NCBI GenBank assembly: GCA_964416315.1
Contig: CAYQDR010000007.1
Coordinates: 5,600-69,599, forward strand
DNA from: CAYQDR01 sp964416315
Lineage (GTDB): Bacteria > Methylomirabilota > Methylomirabilia > Rokubacteriales > DASRDR01
DNA length: 64,000 nt
Direction: 5' to 3'
Shown one piece after another: positions 51,356 to 60,201 of the stretch. Within the stretch, counting starts at the first letter, position 1. Each line of letters opens with the position of its first letter. The position numbers were made by a program, and so were the translations under genes. Below the pieces are notes generated by a model. That model did not search any database, was not told the origin of the DNA, and was given only the letters and a program-made list of their open reading frames with translations.

Positions 51356-51481
51356 TCAGCGCGGGAGCGCCCGCAGCGTCTCTTCGAGGAAGGAGGTGTC
51401 CACCAGATCGCGCGGCGACAGCGCGGTCGTGATCATCGCGGTCTTGTGGTACCAGGCGAGGAAGATGTCTGCCGCCTCATC
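51356..51481 (-). pseudogene. Orphan coding-like fragment after ndk
   Basis: A frame ending at a TGA (51356-51358) reads ADEAADIFLAWYHKTAM, then ITTALSPRDLVDTSFLEETL. It looks like the C-terminal end of a real protein, faintly like a periplasmic substrate-binding protein. Upstream it runs into ndk in another frame without any start codon, and only an internal ATG (26 codons) could start it. Either a decayed remnant or chance; I cannot name it. Confidence 0.25.
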
Positions 51482-51902
51482 GGCCGTGGAGCTCCAGGCC
51501 CGGGAAGAAGTACGGGATCTCGAAGGCCGCCGACTCCGGCGAGTCGGAGCCGTGGACGACGTTGGCCTCGATCGACTCGGCGAGGTCCTTGCGGATCGTC
51601 CCGACCGCCGCTTGGGCCGGGTTCGTCGCGCCCATGATCTCGCGGACGCGCGCGATCGCGTCCTCCCCCTCGAGGACCATGGGGATGCAGGGACCCTGGC
51701 TCATGAAGCGGGTGAGGCTCTGGAAGAAGGGCCGCTCCCGGTGGACGGCATAGAAGCCCTCGGCGTGCTCGAGCGTGAGGTGCACCATGCGCATCGCCAG
51801 GATGCGGAGCCCGGCCGTCTCGAACCGGGAGATGATCCGCCCCGCGATCCGGCGCCGAATGGCGTCCGGCTTCACGATCACCAGGGTGCGCTCGATGGCC
51901 AT
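51477..51902 (-). CDS. ndk: Nucleoside diphosphate kinase
   Basis: 141 aa from MAIERTLVIVKPDAIRRR (ATG 51902). The full family pattern is present: FYAVHRERPFFQSLTRFMSQ, ATNPAQAAVGTIRKDLA and the active-site His in NVVHGSDSPESAAFEI. It exchanges the terminal phosphate among nucleoside triphosphates. It follows sucD by five bases; succinyl-CoA synthetases that make GTP benefit from NDK, so joint expression makes sense. Confidence 0.97.
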   Translation of the reverse strand: MAIERTLVIVKPDAIRRRIAGRIISRFETAGLRILAMRMVHLTLEHAEGFYAVHRERPFFQSLTRFMSQGPCIPMVLEGEDAIARVREIMGATNPAQAAVGTIRKDLAESIEANVVHGSDSPESAAFEIPYFFPGLELHGR

Positions 51903-51907
51903 CCGGC

Positions 51908-52786
51908 CTAGCCCTTCCGAGCGAGGACGCGGGCCACGGTCACCCCCATGTCGGCGGGGCTCCGGACCGTGGTGATGCCGGCCGCCTCCATCGCCCGCAT
52001 CTTCTCGGCGGCCGTCCCCTTGCCGCCCGAGATGATCGCGCCCGCGTGGCCCATGCGGCGCCCCGGCGGCGCCGTCTGGCCGCAGATGAACCCGACCACG
52101 GGCTTCGTCACGCGCGCCCGGACGAACTCCGCCGCCTCCTCCTCGGCGGTGCCCCCGATCTCGCCGATCAGCATGATCGCCTCCGTCTGGGGGTCCGCCT
52201 GGAAGAGGCCCAGCACGTCCACGAAGCTCGTGCCGTTCACCGGATCGCCCCCGATCCCGACGCAGGAGGACTGCCCGAGCCCGCGCTGGGTGAGCTGGTG
52301 GACCACTTCGTAGGTGAGCGTGCCGCTGCGGGACACGACCCCGACCGGCCCCTCCTTGTGGATGTGCCCCGGCATGATGCCCGCCTTGGCCTTGCCGGGC
52401 GAGATGAGGCCGGGGCAGTTCGGGCCGACGAGGCGGCTCGCCGTCCGGCCGAGGAACGCCTTCACCCGGACCATCTCCGCGACCGGGATCCCCTCGGTGA
52501 TGCAAACGATGACGCCGACGCCGGCCGCCGCCGCCTCCATGATCGCGTCCGCGGCGGCGGAGGGCGGGACGAAGATGAGCGCGCAGTTGGCGCCCTCCGC
52601 GCGGACCGCCGCCGCGATCGTGTTCCAGACCGGGAAGCCCTCGTGGGTCGTGCCGCCCTTGCCCGGCGTCACGCCGCCGACGACCCGGGTCCCGTACTCC
52701 TTGCAGCGGAGCGCGTGGAAGGTCCCCTCGCGGCCCGTGATCCCCTGGACGACGACGCGGGTCGAGCGGTCGACCAGGATGCTCAC
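51908..52786 (-). CDS. sucD: Succinyl-CoA synthetase, alpha subunit
   Basis: 292 aa from a GTG at 52786 overlapping the sucC stop (GTGA). VVVQGITGREGTFHALRCKE is the CoA-binding Rossmann loop, GPNCPGLISPGKAKAGIMPG the conserved central block and RRMGHAGAIISGGKGTA holds the phosphorylated His. Makes succinate, ATP or GTP and CoA from succinyl-CoA, or the reverse. Typical length. Confidence 0.97.
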   Translation of the reverse strand: MSILVDRSTRVVVQGITGREGTFHALRCKEYGTRVVGGVTPGKGGTTHEGFPVWNTIAAAVRAEGANCALIFVPPSAAADAIMEAAAAGVGVIVCITEGIPVAEMVRVKAFLGRTASRLVGPNCPGLISPGKAKAGIMPGHIHKEGPVGVVSRSGTLTYEVVHQLTQRGLGQSSCVGIGGDPVNGTSFVDVLGLFQADPQTEAIMLIGEIGGTAEEEAAEFVRARVTKPVVGFICGQTAPPGRRMGHAGAIISGGKGTAAEKMRAMEAAGITTVRSPADMGVTVARVLARKG

Positions 52787-53949
52787 GCGGCACCGCGGGC
52801 GAGTTCGACCACTCGCGCCGCTCCCTCCCCCATGTCGTCCGCGCTCGTGAAGTTCAGCCCCGACTCGGCGAGCATCTTCTTGCCGAGCTCGACGTTCGTC
52901 CCCTCCATGCGGACCACCACGGGCAGCCGGAGGCCGAGCTTGCGCACGGCGGCGATGACGCCCCCGGCGAGTCGGTCGCAGCGGAGGATCCCGCCGAAGA
53001 CGTTGATGAAGACCGCCCGGACGCTCGGGTCGGAGGACAGGATGCGGAAGGCGTTCTCGATCTGCTCGGGCGAGGCCCCGCCGCCGACGTCGAGGAAGTT
53101 GGCCGGCTCGCCGCCGGCGAGCTTGATGATGTCCATCGTGGCCATCGCGAGGCCGGCGCCGTTCACCATGCAGCCGACGTTCCCGTCGAGCTTGATGTAG
53201 TTGAGGCCGTGCTTCGAGGCCTCGACGTCGAGCGGATCCTCCTCGTTCGGGTCGCGGAGCGCCACGACCTCGGGATGCCGGAAGAGCGCGTTGTCGTCGA
53301 AGTTGAGCTTGGCGTCGAGCGCGAGAACCCGCCCGTCGCGCGTGAGGACGAGCGGGTTGATCTCGGCGAGCGAGCAGTCCTTCGCGAGGTAGAGGCGGAA
53401 GAGGTCGAGGATCAGCGTCACGCCCGCTTTGAAGGCGTCCCCCGAGAGCCCGAGACCGAAGCCGAGCGCCCGGGCCTGGAACGGCTGGAGGCCGAGCGCC
53501 GGGTCCGCCCACTCCCGGACGATCCGCTCGGGGTGTCGAGCCGCCACCTCCTCGATCTCCATCCCGCCCGCCTGGGACGCCATGACGACGTGCGTGCTCC
53601 GGGCGCGGTCGAGCGTGGTCGCCAGGTAGAGCTCGGCGGCGACCGGCGAGGCCTCCTCGACCAGGACCTTGAGGACGCGGATCCCCTCGGGCGGCGTCTG
53701 GGGCGTCTTGAGCGTCATCCCCAGGATCTGCCGCGCCGCCTCCTCCGCGCCGGCGGCGTCCTGGGCGAGCTTGATGCCGCCGGCCTTTCCCCGGCCGCCC
53801 GCGTGGACCTGGGCCTTGACGACGACCGGGCCGCCGAGGCGCTCGGCGATCGCCCGCGCGTGGGCAGGCGTCTCGGCCACCTCGCCGCGCGGCACGGGGA
53901 CCCCGAACTCCGTGAGGATCGACTTCGCCTGGTACTCGTGGATCTTCAT
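52783..53949 (-). CDS. sucC: Succinyl-CoA synthetase, beta subunit
   Basis: 388 aa, ATG at 53949. MKIHEYQAKSILTEFGVPVP opens the ATP-grasp domain; VVKAQVHAGGRGKAGGIKLA and LAEINPLVLTRDGRVLALDA bind nucleotide and metal; VNGAGLAMATMDIIKLAGGE begins the C-terminal domain. Coupled to sucD. The ~157 bases upstream, to frdD, hold no gene. Confidence 0.97.
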   Translation of the reverse strand: MKIHEYQAKSILTEFGVPVPRGEVAETPAHARAIAERLGGPVVVKAQVHAGGRGKAGGIKLAQDAAGAEEAARQILGMTLKTPQTPPEGIRVLKVLVEEASPVAAELYLATTLDRARSTHVVMASQAGGMEIEEVAARHPERIVREWADPALGLQPFQARALGFGLGLSGDAFKAGVTLILDLFRLYLAKDCSLAEINPLVLTRDGRVLALDAKLNFDDNALFRHPEVVALRDPNEEDPLDVEASKHGLNYIKLDGNVGCMVNGAGLAMATMDIIKLAGGEPANFLDVGGGASPEQIENAFRILSSDPSVRAVFINVFGGILRCDRLAGGVIAAVRKLGLRLPVVVRMEGTNVELGKKMLAESGLNFTSADDMGEGAARVVELARGAA

Positions 53950-54106
53950 TCGAGTCTCACAGGCTCTTGCACTTACGCAGGACGTCCATGAGGACTGGAT
54001 TCAACACAGGATTGTCTCATCGCCCGGCCGCATCGCATCTGGGGCTAACGCGCAGCCTAACCCGGGGTCGATCACCTCGCTTCGCCGCGCCCTTACTGGC
54101 CGCCGG
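53950..54106. other. Intergenic gap between frdD and sucC
   Basis: 157 bases without a credible gene. The stretch ACACAGGATTGTCTCATC near 54003-54020 resembles ACACAGGACGTCTCATC at 60359-60375, just downstream of the SDH anchor gene; this may be the trace of another small repeat. No clear promoter was identified. Confidence 0.4.
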
Positions 54107-54454
54107 CTACCGGATGTTCCACAGGGTGTACGCTGCCACGACCGTTCCCGCGAGTGCGGCGCCGTAACACAGGACGGCGATGAGCGCGGTCAGGTGCTTC
54201 AGCTGCAAGCCGTCGTAGAGCGTGTACCGGAAGCGGTGGGCCCAGTGGAAGAGGGGCAGGGAGATGAGGCCGAAGAGGTAGAGCTGCGTCACCGGATGCC
54301 GGAGCAGGTCGCGAAGGGCCTCGTAGCGCGGCGGCTCGAGCCACCCCAGGGGGAACGCCAGCCCCGTCAGGAACAGGTGGACGGGGAAGAGGAGCGCGGC
54401 GACGGTCCCGCCGGCGCTGAAGAGGAGCCAGAGAACGGGCGTGATCCGGTTCAC
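54107..54454 (-). CDS. frdD: Fumarate reductase membrane anchor subunit D
   Basis: 115 aa with three membrane helices. TPVLWLLFSAGGTVAALLFP and a VHLFLTGLAFPLGW stretch, then LFHWAHRFRYTLYDG, follow the E. coli FrdD pattern (W-x-L-F-x-A-G-G and H-R-x2-H-like block). Anchors the catalytic FrdAB pair and helps form the quinone site without haem. It is the last gene of frdABCD. Confidence 0.88.
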   Translation of the reverse strand: MNRITPVLWLLFSAGGTVAALLFPVHLFLTGLAFPLGWLEPPRYEALRDLLRHPVTQLYLFGLISLPLFHWAHRFRYTLYDGLQLKHLTALIAVLCYGAALAGTVVAAYTLWNIR

Positions 54455-54457
54455 CGT

Positions 54458-54877
54458 CTATCTCCGCAACAGCAGGACGGCCACGCCGCCGGAGAGGAGC
54501 AGCCAGGCCGCGTAGTTCAGGCCGACGACCACCCAGTCGGGCACCCGCGTGCCGCCCAGCCGGACGACCATGGCCTTGGGGGCCAGGTTGAACCAGGTGA
54601 TGGCGTGGAAGAGGACGAAGAGAAAGGCGACGGCATGGAGGAACACGAAGAGCGGCGATCGGAGGCGTGCGAGGAACTGCGCGTAGGCTTCCGGTCCCTG
54701 GAGGACCGCGCGGACCTCCCAGAGGTAGACCACCGCGAAGAAGGCGACGAAGACGCTGGTGAGCTCCCGCAGGACGAAACCCGTGTAGGCCCGGTTCTGC
54801 AGCCACCACCAGACCGAGACGCGGCGACGGTGCCACCGCGGGTGGTAGAGCGTGTAGTGGGGCTCAGGGTGGCTCAT
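54458..54877 (-). CDS. frdC: Fumarate reductase membrane anchor subunit C
   Basis: 139 aa, ATG overlapping the frdB stop (ATGA). Three membrane helices. WWWLQNRAYTGFVLRELTSV, LQGPEAYAQFLARLRSP and AITWFNLAPKAMVVRLGG match E. coli FrdC block by block. Quinone-side anchor in the inner membrane. Four bases separate it from frdD. Confidence 0.9.
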   Translation of the reverse strand: MSHPEPHYTLYHPRWHRRRVSVWWWLQNRAYTGFVLRELTSVFVAFFAVVYLWEVRAVLQGPEAYAQFLARLRSPLFVFLHAVAFLFVLFHAITWFNLAPKAMVVRLGGTRVPDWVVVGLNYAAWLLLSGGVAVLLLRR

Positions 54878-55617
54878 CGGGTGCCCCAGGGGAGGAGCAC
54901 GGACTTCATCCAGTGAGCCGCCCCCGTGAGCTTGTACTGCTGGATGGCCCCGGCGGGATCCACGCCCTTGGGGCACACCTTCGTGCACTCGCCCACGAAC
55001 GTGCACTCCCAGATGCCGTCCTTCGCCGAGAGGATCCGCAGGCGCTCCGCCGCGCCCTGGTCCCGGGAGTCCATGTTGTAGCGCTGGGCCAGGGCGATGG
55101 CCGCGGGGCCGACGAAGCTCGGCTCGAGGCCGTAGATGGGGCACGCCGAGTAGCAGAGCATGCAGTTGATGCACATGCTGAACTGCTTGTAGGCGTCGAG
55201 CTGTGCGGGCGTCTGCAGGTACTCGCCTTCGCCCGGCGGCTGTTCCACGCGCCGGACGATCCACGGCTTCACCGCCTTGAGCTTCCGCATGAAGTCCGAG
55301 AGGTCCACCACGAGGTCCCGGACGACCGGGAAGTAGTCCAGGGGCTCCACGCGGACCGGCCCCGGGAGGTGATCCGACAGGAAGGCGGCGCACGTGAGCT
55401 TCGGCGTGCCGTTCACCTTCATGCCGCAGCTGCCGCAGACCCCCATCCGGCACGACCAGCGGAAGGAGAGGGAGCCGTCCAGGTTGTCCTTGATGTGGTT
55501 GAGGGCGTCGAGGACGACCCAGTCCTTCCGGAACGGGACCTCGTAGGTCTGGATGGTCGGCTCGGCTTCCTGTTCCGGCCGGTAGCGCGTGACGGTGAGC
55601 CCCACGGTGGCCTGCAT
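54874..55617 (-). CDS. frdB: Fumarate reductase iron-sulfur subunit
   Basis: 247 aa. The [2Fe-2S] cluster is bound by Cys56, 61, 64 and 76 (SCRMGVCGSCG, then KLTC). The [4Fe-4S]/[3Fe-4S] ligands appear as CINCMLCYSACP at 149-160 and CTFVGECTKVCP at 205-216. It passes electrons between quinol and the flavoprotein. Coupled with frdC and six bases after frdA. Confidence 0.95.
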   Translation of the reverse strand: MQATVGLTVTRYRPEQEAEPTIQTYEVPFRKDWVVLDALNHIKDNLDGSLSFRWSCRMGVCGSCGMKVNGTPKLTCAAFLSDHLPGPVRVEPLDYFPVVRDLVVDLSDFMRKLKAVKPWIVRRVEQPPGEGEYLQTPAQLDAYKQFSMCINCMLCYSACPIYGLEPSFVGPAAIALAQRYNMDSRDQGAAERLRILSAKDGIWECTFVGECTKVCPKGVDPAGAIQQYKLTGAAHWMKSVLLPWGTR

Positions 55618-55623
55618 CTCGCG

Positions 55624-57369
55624 CTACCTCCCGTAGACGCGCTGGCCCGGCGGCCAGCGGGTGATCGTGACCGGCAGGTACTCGATCCGGGGGGCATCCT
55701 CGGCGCGATACGCCAGGGAGTGCGCCAGGAACCGCGCGTCATCCCGCTCCGGGAAGTCGGTGCGCTGGTGGGAGCCCCGTGACTCGCGGCGCGCGAGGGC
55801 GGAGTGGACGATCGCCTGGGCGACGTCGAGCATGTAGGAGAGCTCCAGCGCGGCGAGCAGCTCGGTGTTGAAGGTGAGGCTCCGGTCGTCCAGGGCGAGA
55901 TCCTTGAACCGCTCCTGCAGTCCCTTCAGCTTCTCCGTCGCCTCCTCGAGGGCCCCCCGGGTCCGGTAGATCCCCGCGCTCTGCTCCATGATCTGGTGCA
56001 TCTCGTCCCGGAGGCCGGCGATTCGCTCCTTGCCACCCGCCTTGCCCAGGAACTGCTCCAGCCGGCGCTGCTCGTCGAGCGCCTGCGCGAGGACGGACGC
56101 GCCCGGCCGGCGCCGATCCGCGGCACGCGCCGCCGCGGCGCGGCCGGCCCGCGCGCCGAAGACCAGCAGCTCGGGGAGCGAGTTCGAGCCGAGGCGATTC
56201 GCGCCGTTGATGCTCACGCACGCGACCTCCCCGGCCGCGTAGAGTCCCGGCAGGGGCGTGGCCCCGTGGATGTCGGTGTGGACGCCGCCCATCATGTAGT
56301 GGACGACCGGCCGGACCGGGATCATCTCCCTCACCGGGTCGATGCCGACGTACTTCAGGCACAACTCCCGGACGAACGGGAGCTTCTTGTCGATCAGCTT
56401 CTCTCCCAGGTGGCGGATGTCGAGATGGACGTAGTCCCCGTACGCACCCTGGAGGGTACGCCCTTTCTCCTGCTCCTTGACGAACGCCTGGGAGAGCCGG
56501 TCGCGCGGGCCCAGCTCCATGGAGCGCAACACCGGCCTGGGCTCGGGCTTGCCCAGGTCGTAGTCCTGGAGGTACCGGTAGCCGTCCTTGTTGAGCATCC
56601 ACCCGCCCTCCGACCGCGCCGCCTCCGTGATCAGGATCCCGGTGAAGGGCAGCCCGGTCGGGTGGTACTGGACGAACTCCATGTCCTTGAGCGGCACGCC
56701 CGCCCGGTAGGCGAGCGCCATTCCGTCGCCGTTCTTGATGTTCGCGTTCGTCGTGAACGGGAAGACCTTGCCGCAGCCTCCGGTGCACAGGATGACGGCG
56801 TTGGCGGTGATCGCCTGGATCCTGCCCGTCCCCAGCTCGATCGCCACGACTCCCTGGCAGCGTCCGTCGTCCACCAGGAGCTTCGTCACGAACCACTCGT
56901 CGTACCGCTGGATGGCGTCGTACTTCAGCGTGGTCTGAAACAGCGTGTGGAGCATGTGGAAGCCGGTCTTGTCGGCGGCGAACCACGTCCGCTCGGCCTT
57001 CATGCCCCCGAACGGCCGCACGGCGATGTGGCCGTCCGGCTCCCGGTTCCAGGGGCAGCCCCAGTGCTCCAGCCGCAGCATCTCCTCGGGGGCCTCCCGG
57101 ACGAACGCCTCGACCGCGTCCTGATCGCAGAGCCAGTCACCCCCGGAAATGGTGTCGTAGGCGTGCTGGTCCAGGCTGTCCCCGGGCTTGATCACCGCGG
57201 CGGCGCCCCCCTCCGCGGAGACCGTGTGGCTGCGCATGGGATAGACCTTGGAGAGCACGGCGACGCGCAGCCCGGGGTCGGCCTCGACGGCGGCGATGGC
57301 CGCGCGCAGGCCGGCCCCTCCGCCTCCGATGATCAGCACGTCGTGCTGGTACGCTTCGTCGTGCGGCAT
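55624..57369 (-). CDS. frdA: Fumarate reductase flavoprotein subunit
   Basis: 581 aa from MPHDEAYQHDVLIIGGGGAG (ATG 57369). PMRSHTVSAEGGAAA carries the His that binds FAD covalently; FVQYHPTGLPFTGILITEAA, YMMGGVHTDIHG and INGANRLGSNSLPELLVFGA hold substrate-binding and catalytic residues. The anchor genes that follow are FrdC/FrdD-like, so the whole set is called fumarate reductase, though it could run as succinate dehydrogenase. A second, distinct flavoprotein is encoded at 58399-60201. Confidence 0.93.
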   Translation of the reverse strand: MPHDEAYQHDVLIIGGGGAGLRAAIAAVEADPGLRVAVLSKVYPMRSHTVSAEGGAAAVIKPGDSLDQHAYDTISGGDWLCDQDAVEAFVREAPEEMLRLEHWGCPWNREPDGHIAVRPFGGMKAERTWFAADKTGFHMLHTLFQTTLKYDAIQRYDEWFVTKLLVDDGRCQGVVAIELGTGRIQAITANAVILCTGGCGKVFPFTTNANIKNGDGMALAYRAGVPLKDMEFVQYHPTGLPFTGILITEAARSEGGWMLNKDGYRYLQDYDLGKPEPRPVLRSMELGPRDRLSQAFVKEQEKGRTLQGAYGDYVHLDIRHLGEKLIDKKLPFVRELCLKYVGIDPVREMIPVRPVVHYMMGGVHTDIHGATPLPGLYAAGEVACVSINGANRLGSNSLPELLVFGARAGRAAAARAADRRRPGASVLAQALDEQRRLEQFLGKAGGKERIAGLRDEMHQIMEQSAGIYRTRGALEEATEKLKGLQERFKDLALDDRSLTFNTELLAALELSYMLDVAQAIVHSALARRESRGSHQRTDFPERDDARFLAHSLAYRAEDAPRIEYLPVTITRWPPGQRVYGR

Positions 57370-57412
57370 ACGGCGTCAGCCCTTTCCAGGACGAGTCACG
57401 ACGACACGCGTC

Positions 57413-57592
57413 GTGCCGGGCCGAGAACCAAGCAGATCAAGGACGCAGGCCTGAGGCCCGCCGAGGCGTATGCCGCATACGTTGAGGCGGGCCGAGGGCC
57501 CCACCGGAGGGGCGGGACGCCCGCGAGGCCGCAGGCCGAGCGCGTCCCGGCGAGATGGATGACGCAGAGATGCGACGGTTATCGGCACGGCG
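57413..57592 (+). repeat. Structured ~177-bp dispersed repeat, copy 1
   Basis: Aligns without a gap to 61223-61402. Hairpin I: GGCCCGCC (57455-57462) pairs with GGCGGGCC (57486-57493), enclosing GAGG, CGTA-TGCCGCA-TACG and TTGA, with tandem G.A mismatches. Hairpin II: CGGGACG (57513-57519) pairs with CGTCCCG (57543-57549), enclosing a bulge, tandem G.A and a GGCC-GCA-GGCC tip. G.U and G.A pairs favour the plus strand as the folded strand, antisense to the flanking genes. Fills the frdA-sdhB gap completely. Short open frames inside it are conserved between copies, but this is explained by the repeat. Confidence 0.75.
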
Positions 57593-57595
57593 CGC

Positions 57596-58342
57596 CTACT
57601 TGCCGCGAAGCTTGCGGATGACCCACGCGATGGGGTCGTAGTAGTCGTCGACCAGGCGCTCTTTGAGCGGGATGATCCCGTTGTCCGTGATGTGGATGTG
57701 CTCGGGGCAGACGTCGGTGCAGCACTTCGTGATGTTGCAGAGCCCGATCCCCGCCACGTCCCTGATCATCGCGCGGCGATCGAGCGTGTCGAGGGGGTGC
57801 ATATCCAGCTCCGCCAGGCGGATGAAGAACCGCGGACCGGCGAAGCTCCGCTTCTTCTCGTCGTGGTCCCGGATGACGTGGCACACGTTCTGGCAGAGGA
57901 AGCACTCGATGCACTTCCGGAACTCCTGCCCCCGGTCGATGTCCGCCTGCTTCATCCGGTAGGTGCCGTCCGGTTCCGGCGGCCTCGGCTGGAACGCCGG
58001 GATCTTCTTGGCCACCTCGTAGTTGAAAGACACGTCGGTGACCAGGTCCCTGATGATGGGGAAGGTCCGGAGGGGGGCGACGGTGATCGGCCGGTCGAGC
58101 GGGAAGAGGTCCATCCGCGTCATGCACGTCAGCCGGGGTCGACCGTTCACCTCGGCGCTGCACGAGCCGCACTTGCCCGCCTTGCAGTTCCACCGGATGG
58201 CCAGGTCGTTCGCCTGGGCCGCCTGGATCCGGTGCAGCACGTCCAGGACGACCATGCCCTCCTCGACGGGCACGCGGTACTCGCGGAACTCACCACCCCG
58301 CGCGTCACCGCGGAAGACGTGCATGATCGCCTCGTCGTTCAT
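57596..58342 (-). CDS. sdhB: Succinate dehydrogenase iron-sulfur subunit
   Basis: 248 aa, ATG at 58342. [2Fe-2S] ligands Cys53, 58, 61 and 73 (NCKAGKCGSCSAEVNG, then LTC), then CIECFLCQNVCHV at 144-156 and CNITKCCTDVCPEHI for the other two clusters. The sequence differs clearly from the FrdB of the same window and resembles the SdhB of actinobacterial-type enzymes. Follows sdhA by 56 bases containing a palindrome. Confidence 0.93.
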   Translation of the reverse strand: MNDEAIMHVFRGDARGGEFREYRVPVEEGMVVLDVLHRIQAAQANDLAIRWNCKAGKCGSCSAEVNGRPRLTCMTRMDLFPLDRPITVAPLRTFPIIRDLVTDVSFNYEVAKKIPAFQPRPPEPDGTYRMKQADIDRGQEFRKCIECFLCQNVCHVIRDHDEKKRSFAGPRFFIRLAELDMHPLDTLDRRAMIRDVAGIGLCNITKCCTDVCPEHIHITDNGIIPLKERLVDDYYDPIAWVIRKLRGK

Positions 58343-58371
58343 CGGATCGTCCTCGGTGCCCCCTCACCCTG

Positions 58372-58396
58372 CCCTCTCCCCCGTCGGGGGAGAGGG
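58372..58396. repeat. Perfect REP-like palindrome
   Basis: CCCTCTCCCCC-GTC-GGGGGAGAGGG, an 11-bp perfect stem with a 3-base loop, preceded by CCCTCACCCT. It is of the type common as REP elements in GC-rich bacteria. Lies between sdhA and sdhB and could stabilise or attenuate the transcript there. Confidence 0.7.
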
Positions 58397-58398
58397 TG

Positions 58399-60201
58399 CT
58401 ATGTGTCCTCGAAGAGCTTCTGCAGCTCGCCGGGCATCCCCGGGAGCGGTTCCTCCGTCACGGTCATCTTGTCGTCTCGCCGGCGGATGACGAGGTTGAC
58501 CCTGGCGAAGTGCGGATCCGCCTTGGGGTAGTCGTCGCGCGTGTGCCCGCCGCGGCTCTCCTTTCGCTCGATCGCGGCGAGCGTGATCGCCTCCGACACG
58601 GTCAGGAGGGAGCGCAGGTCGAGGGCGAGGTGCCAGCCCGGATTGTACGTCCTGCCCCCTTCGACCCTGACCCGCTGCGCCCGCTCCTTCAGTGTCTCGA
58701 GCCGCTGCACGGCCTCCTTGAGCTCCACCTCGGTCCGGATGATCCCGACGAGGCTGTGCATCGCCTCCTGGAGATCCCGCTGGACGGCGTACGGATTCTC
58801 GTTCGCGGCCCCCTCGAAGGGCACGCGCAGCTCGCGGACGATCGCCTCCACCTCGGCCGCGTCGACCCGCGGCATGGCCGGAAGCTCCTTCGCGTACTCC
58901 GCGGCGTAGAGCCCCGCGCGACGGCCGAACACGAGGAGGTCGGAGAGCGAGTTGCCGCCGAGCCGGTTGGCGCCGTGCAGGCCGCCGGCGACCTCGCCCG
59001 CCGCGAAGAGCCCCGGCACCGTCGAGGCCGTCGAGTCGGCATCCACCCGGACCCCGCCCATCATGTAGTGGCAGGTCGGTCCGACCTCCATCGGCTGCTT
59101 CGTGATGTCGACGTCCGCCAGCTCCTTGAACTGGTGGTACATCGACGGCAGCCGCCGCCGGATGTAGTCAGCCGGACGCCGCGAGGCGATGTCGAGGTAA
59201 ACTCCGCCGTGCGGGCTTCCCCGGCCGGCCCTGATCTCGGCATTGATCGCGCGCGCGACCTCGTCGCGCGGCAGCAGCTCCGGCGTCCGCCGCGCGGTCT
59301 TCTTGTCCGTGTACCAGCGCTCGGCTTCCTCTTCGGTCTCGGCGGTCTCGGCGCGGAACATCTCCGGGATGTAGCGGAACATGAAGCGCTCGCGCTTGCT
59401 GTTGACCAGCATCCCGCCGTCGCCCCGAACCCCCTCGGTCACCAGGACGCCGCGCACGCTCGGCGGCCAGACCATCCCGGTCGGATGGAACTGCACGAAC
59501 TCCATGTCGATCAGATCCGCGCCCGCCCACAGCGCGAGAGAATGGCCGTCCCCGGTGTACTCCCAGGAGTTGGAGGTGATGGCATAGGCCTTGCCGATCC
59601 CGCCGGTCGCGAGCACCACGGCCTTCGCGGTAAAGACGACGAACTCCCCCGTCGGTCGCCAGTACGCGACGACGCCGCCGATCCGGTCGCCGTCCTTGAG
59701 GAGCCGCGCGACCGTGCACTCCATGAAGACGTCGATGCCCCGGTGGACGGCGTGCTGCTGGAGCGTGCGGATGATCTCGAGGCCGGTCCGATCGCCGACG
59801 TGCGCCAGGCGGGCGTAGCGGTGGCCGCCGAAGTCGCGCTGGAGGATCCGCCCGTCCGGGGTCCGATCGAACAGCGCGCCCCAGCGCTCGAGCTCCAGCA
59901 CCCGCTCCGGCGACTCCTGGGCGTGCAGCTGGGCCATCCGCCAGTTGTTCAGCATCTTCCCGCCGCGCATCGTGTCGCGGAAGTGGACCTGCCAGTTGTC
60001 CTCGGGGTAGATGTTGCCGAGGGCCGCGGCCACCCCGCCCTCGGCCATGACGGTGTGGGCCTTGCCGAGGAGCGACTTGCAGACGAGGGCCGTCCGCACC
60101 CCCTGCGCCGAGGCCTCGATGGCCGCCCGGAGCCCGGCGCCCCCGGCGCCGACGACGATCACGTCGTACTCCTGGCGCTCGTAGCGGTCGAGTCCGGTCA
60201 T
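58399..60201 (-). CDS. sdhA: Succinate dehydrogenase flavoprotein subunit
   Basis: 600 aa from MTGLDRYERQEYDVIVVGAG (ATG 60201); longer frames run into the repeat upstream and are rejected. LLGKAHTVMAEGGVAAALGN has the FAD-binding His, DMEFVQFHPTGMVWPPSVRG and GANRLGGNSLSDLLVFGRRA the substrate/catalytic residues, and CHYMMGGVRVDADS the capping-domain block. Pairs with the SdhB encoded downstream and the 5-TM anchor upstream. Distinct from FrdA, so the genome has two full complexes. Confidence 0.93.
   Translation of the reverse strand: MTGLDRYERQEYDVIVVGAGGAGLRAAIEASAQGVRTALVCKSLLGKAHTVMAEGGVAAALGNIYPEDNWQVHFRDTMRGGKMLNNWRMAQLHAQESPERVLELERWGALFDRTPDGRILQRDFGGHRYARLAHVGDRTGLEIIRTLQQHAVHRGIDVFMECTVARLLKDGDRIGGVVAYWRPTGEFVVFTAKAVVLATGGIGKAYAITSNSWEYTGDGHSLALWAGADLIDMEFVQFHPTGMVWPPSVRGVLVTEGVRGDGGMLVNSKRERFMFRYIPEMFRAETAETEEEAERWYTDKKTARRTPELLPRDEVARAINAEIRAGRGSPHGGVYLDIASRRPADYIRRRLPSMYHQFKELADVDITKQPMEVGPTCHYMMGGVRVDADSTASTVPGLFAAGEVAGGLHGANRLGGNSLSDLLVFGRRAGLYAAEYAKELPAMPRVDAAEVEAIVRELRVPFEGAANENPYAVQRDLQEAMHSLVGIIRTEVELKEAVQRLETLKERAQRVRVEGGRTYNPGWHLALDLRSLLTVSEAITLAAIERKESRGGHTRDDYPKADPHFARVNLVIRRRDDKMTVTEEPLPGMPGELQKLFEDT

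Noticed and set aside
57455..57549. Kink-turn or integron attC site
   Set aside because: Tandem G.A pairs are present but are separated from the bulge by base pairs, unlike a kink-turn. The GTTGAGG next to the stem does not fit the GTTRRRY attC core.
57376..57588. Small conserved protein gene shared with 61177-61410
   Set aside because: The two frames are similar only because both lie in the 177-bp repeat. Changes are compensatory in stems, not at third codon positions, and the ends differ.
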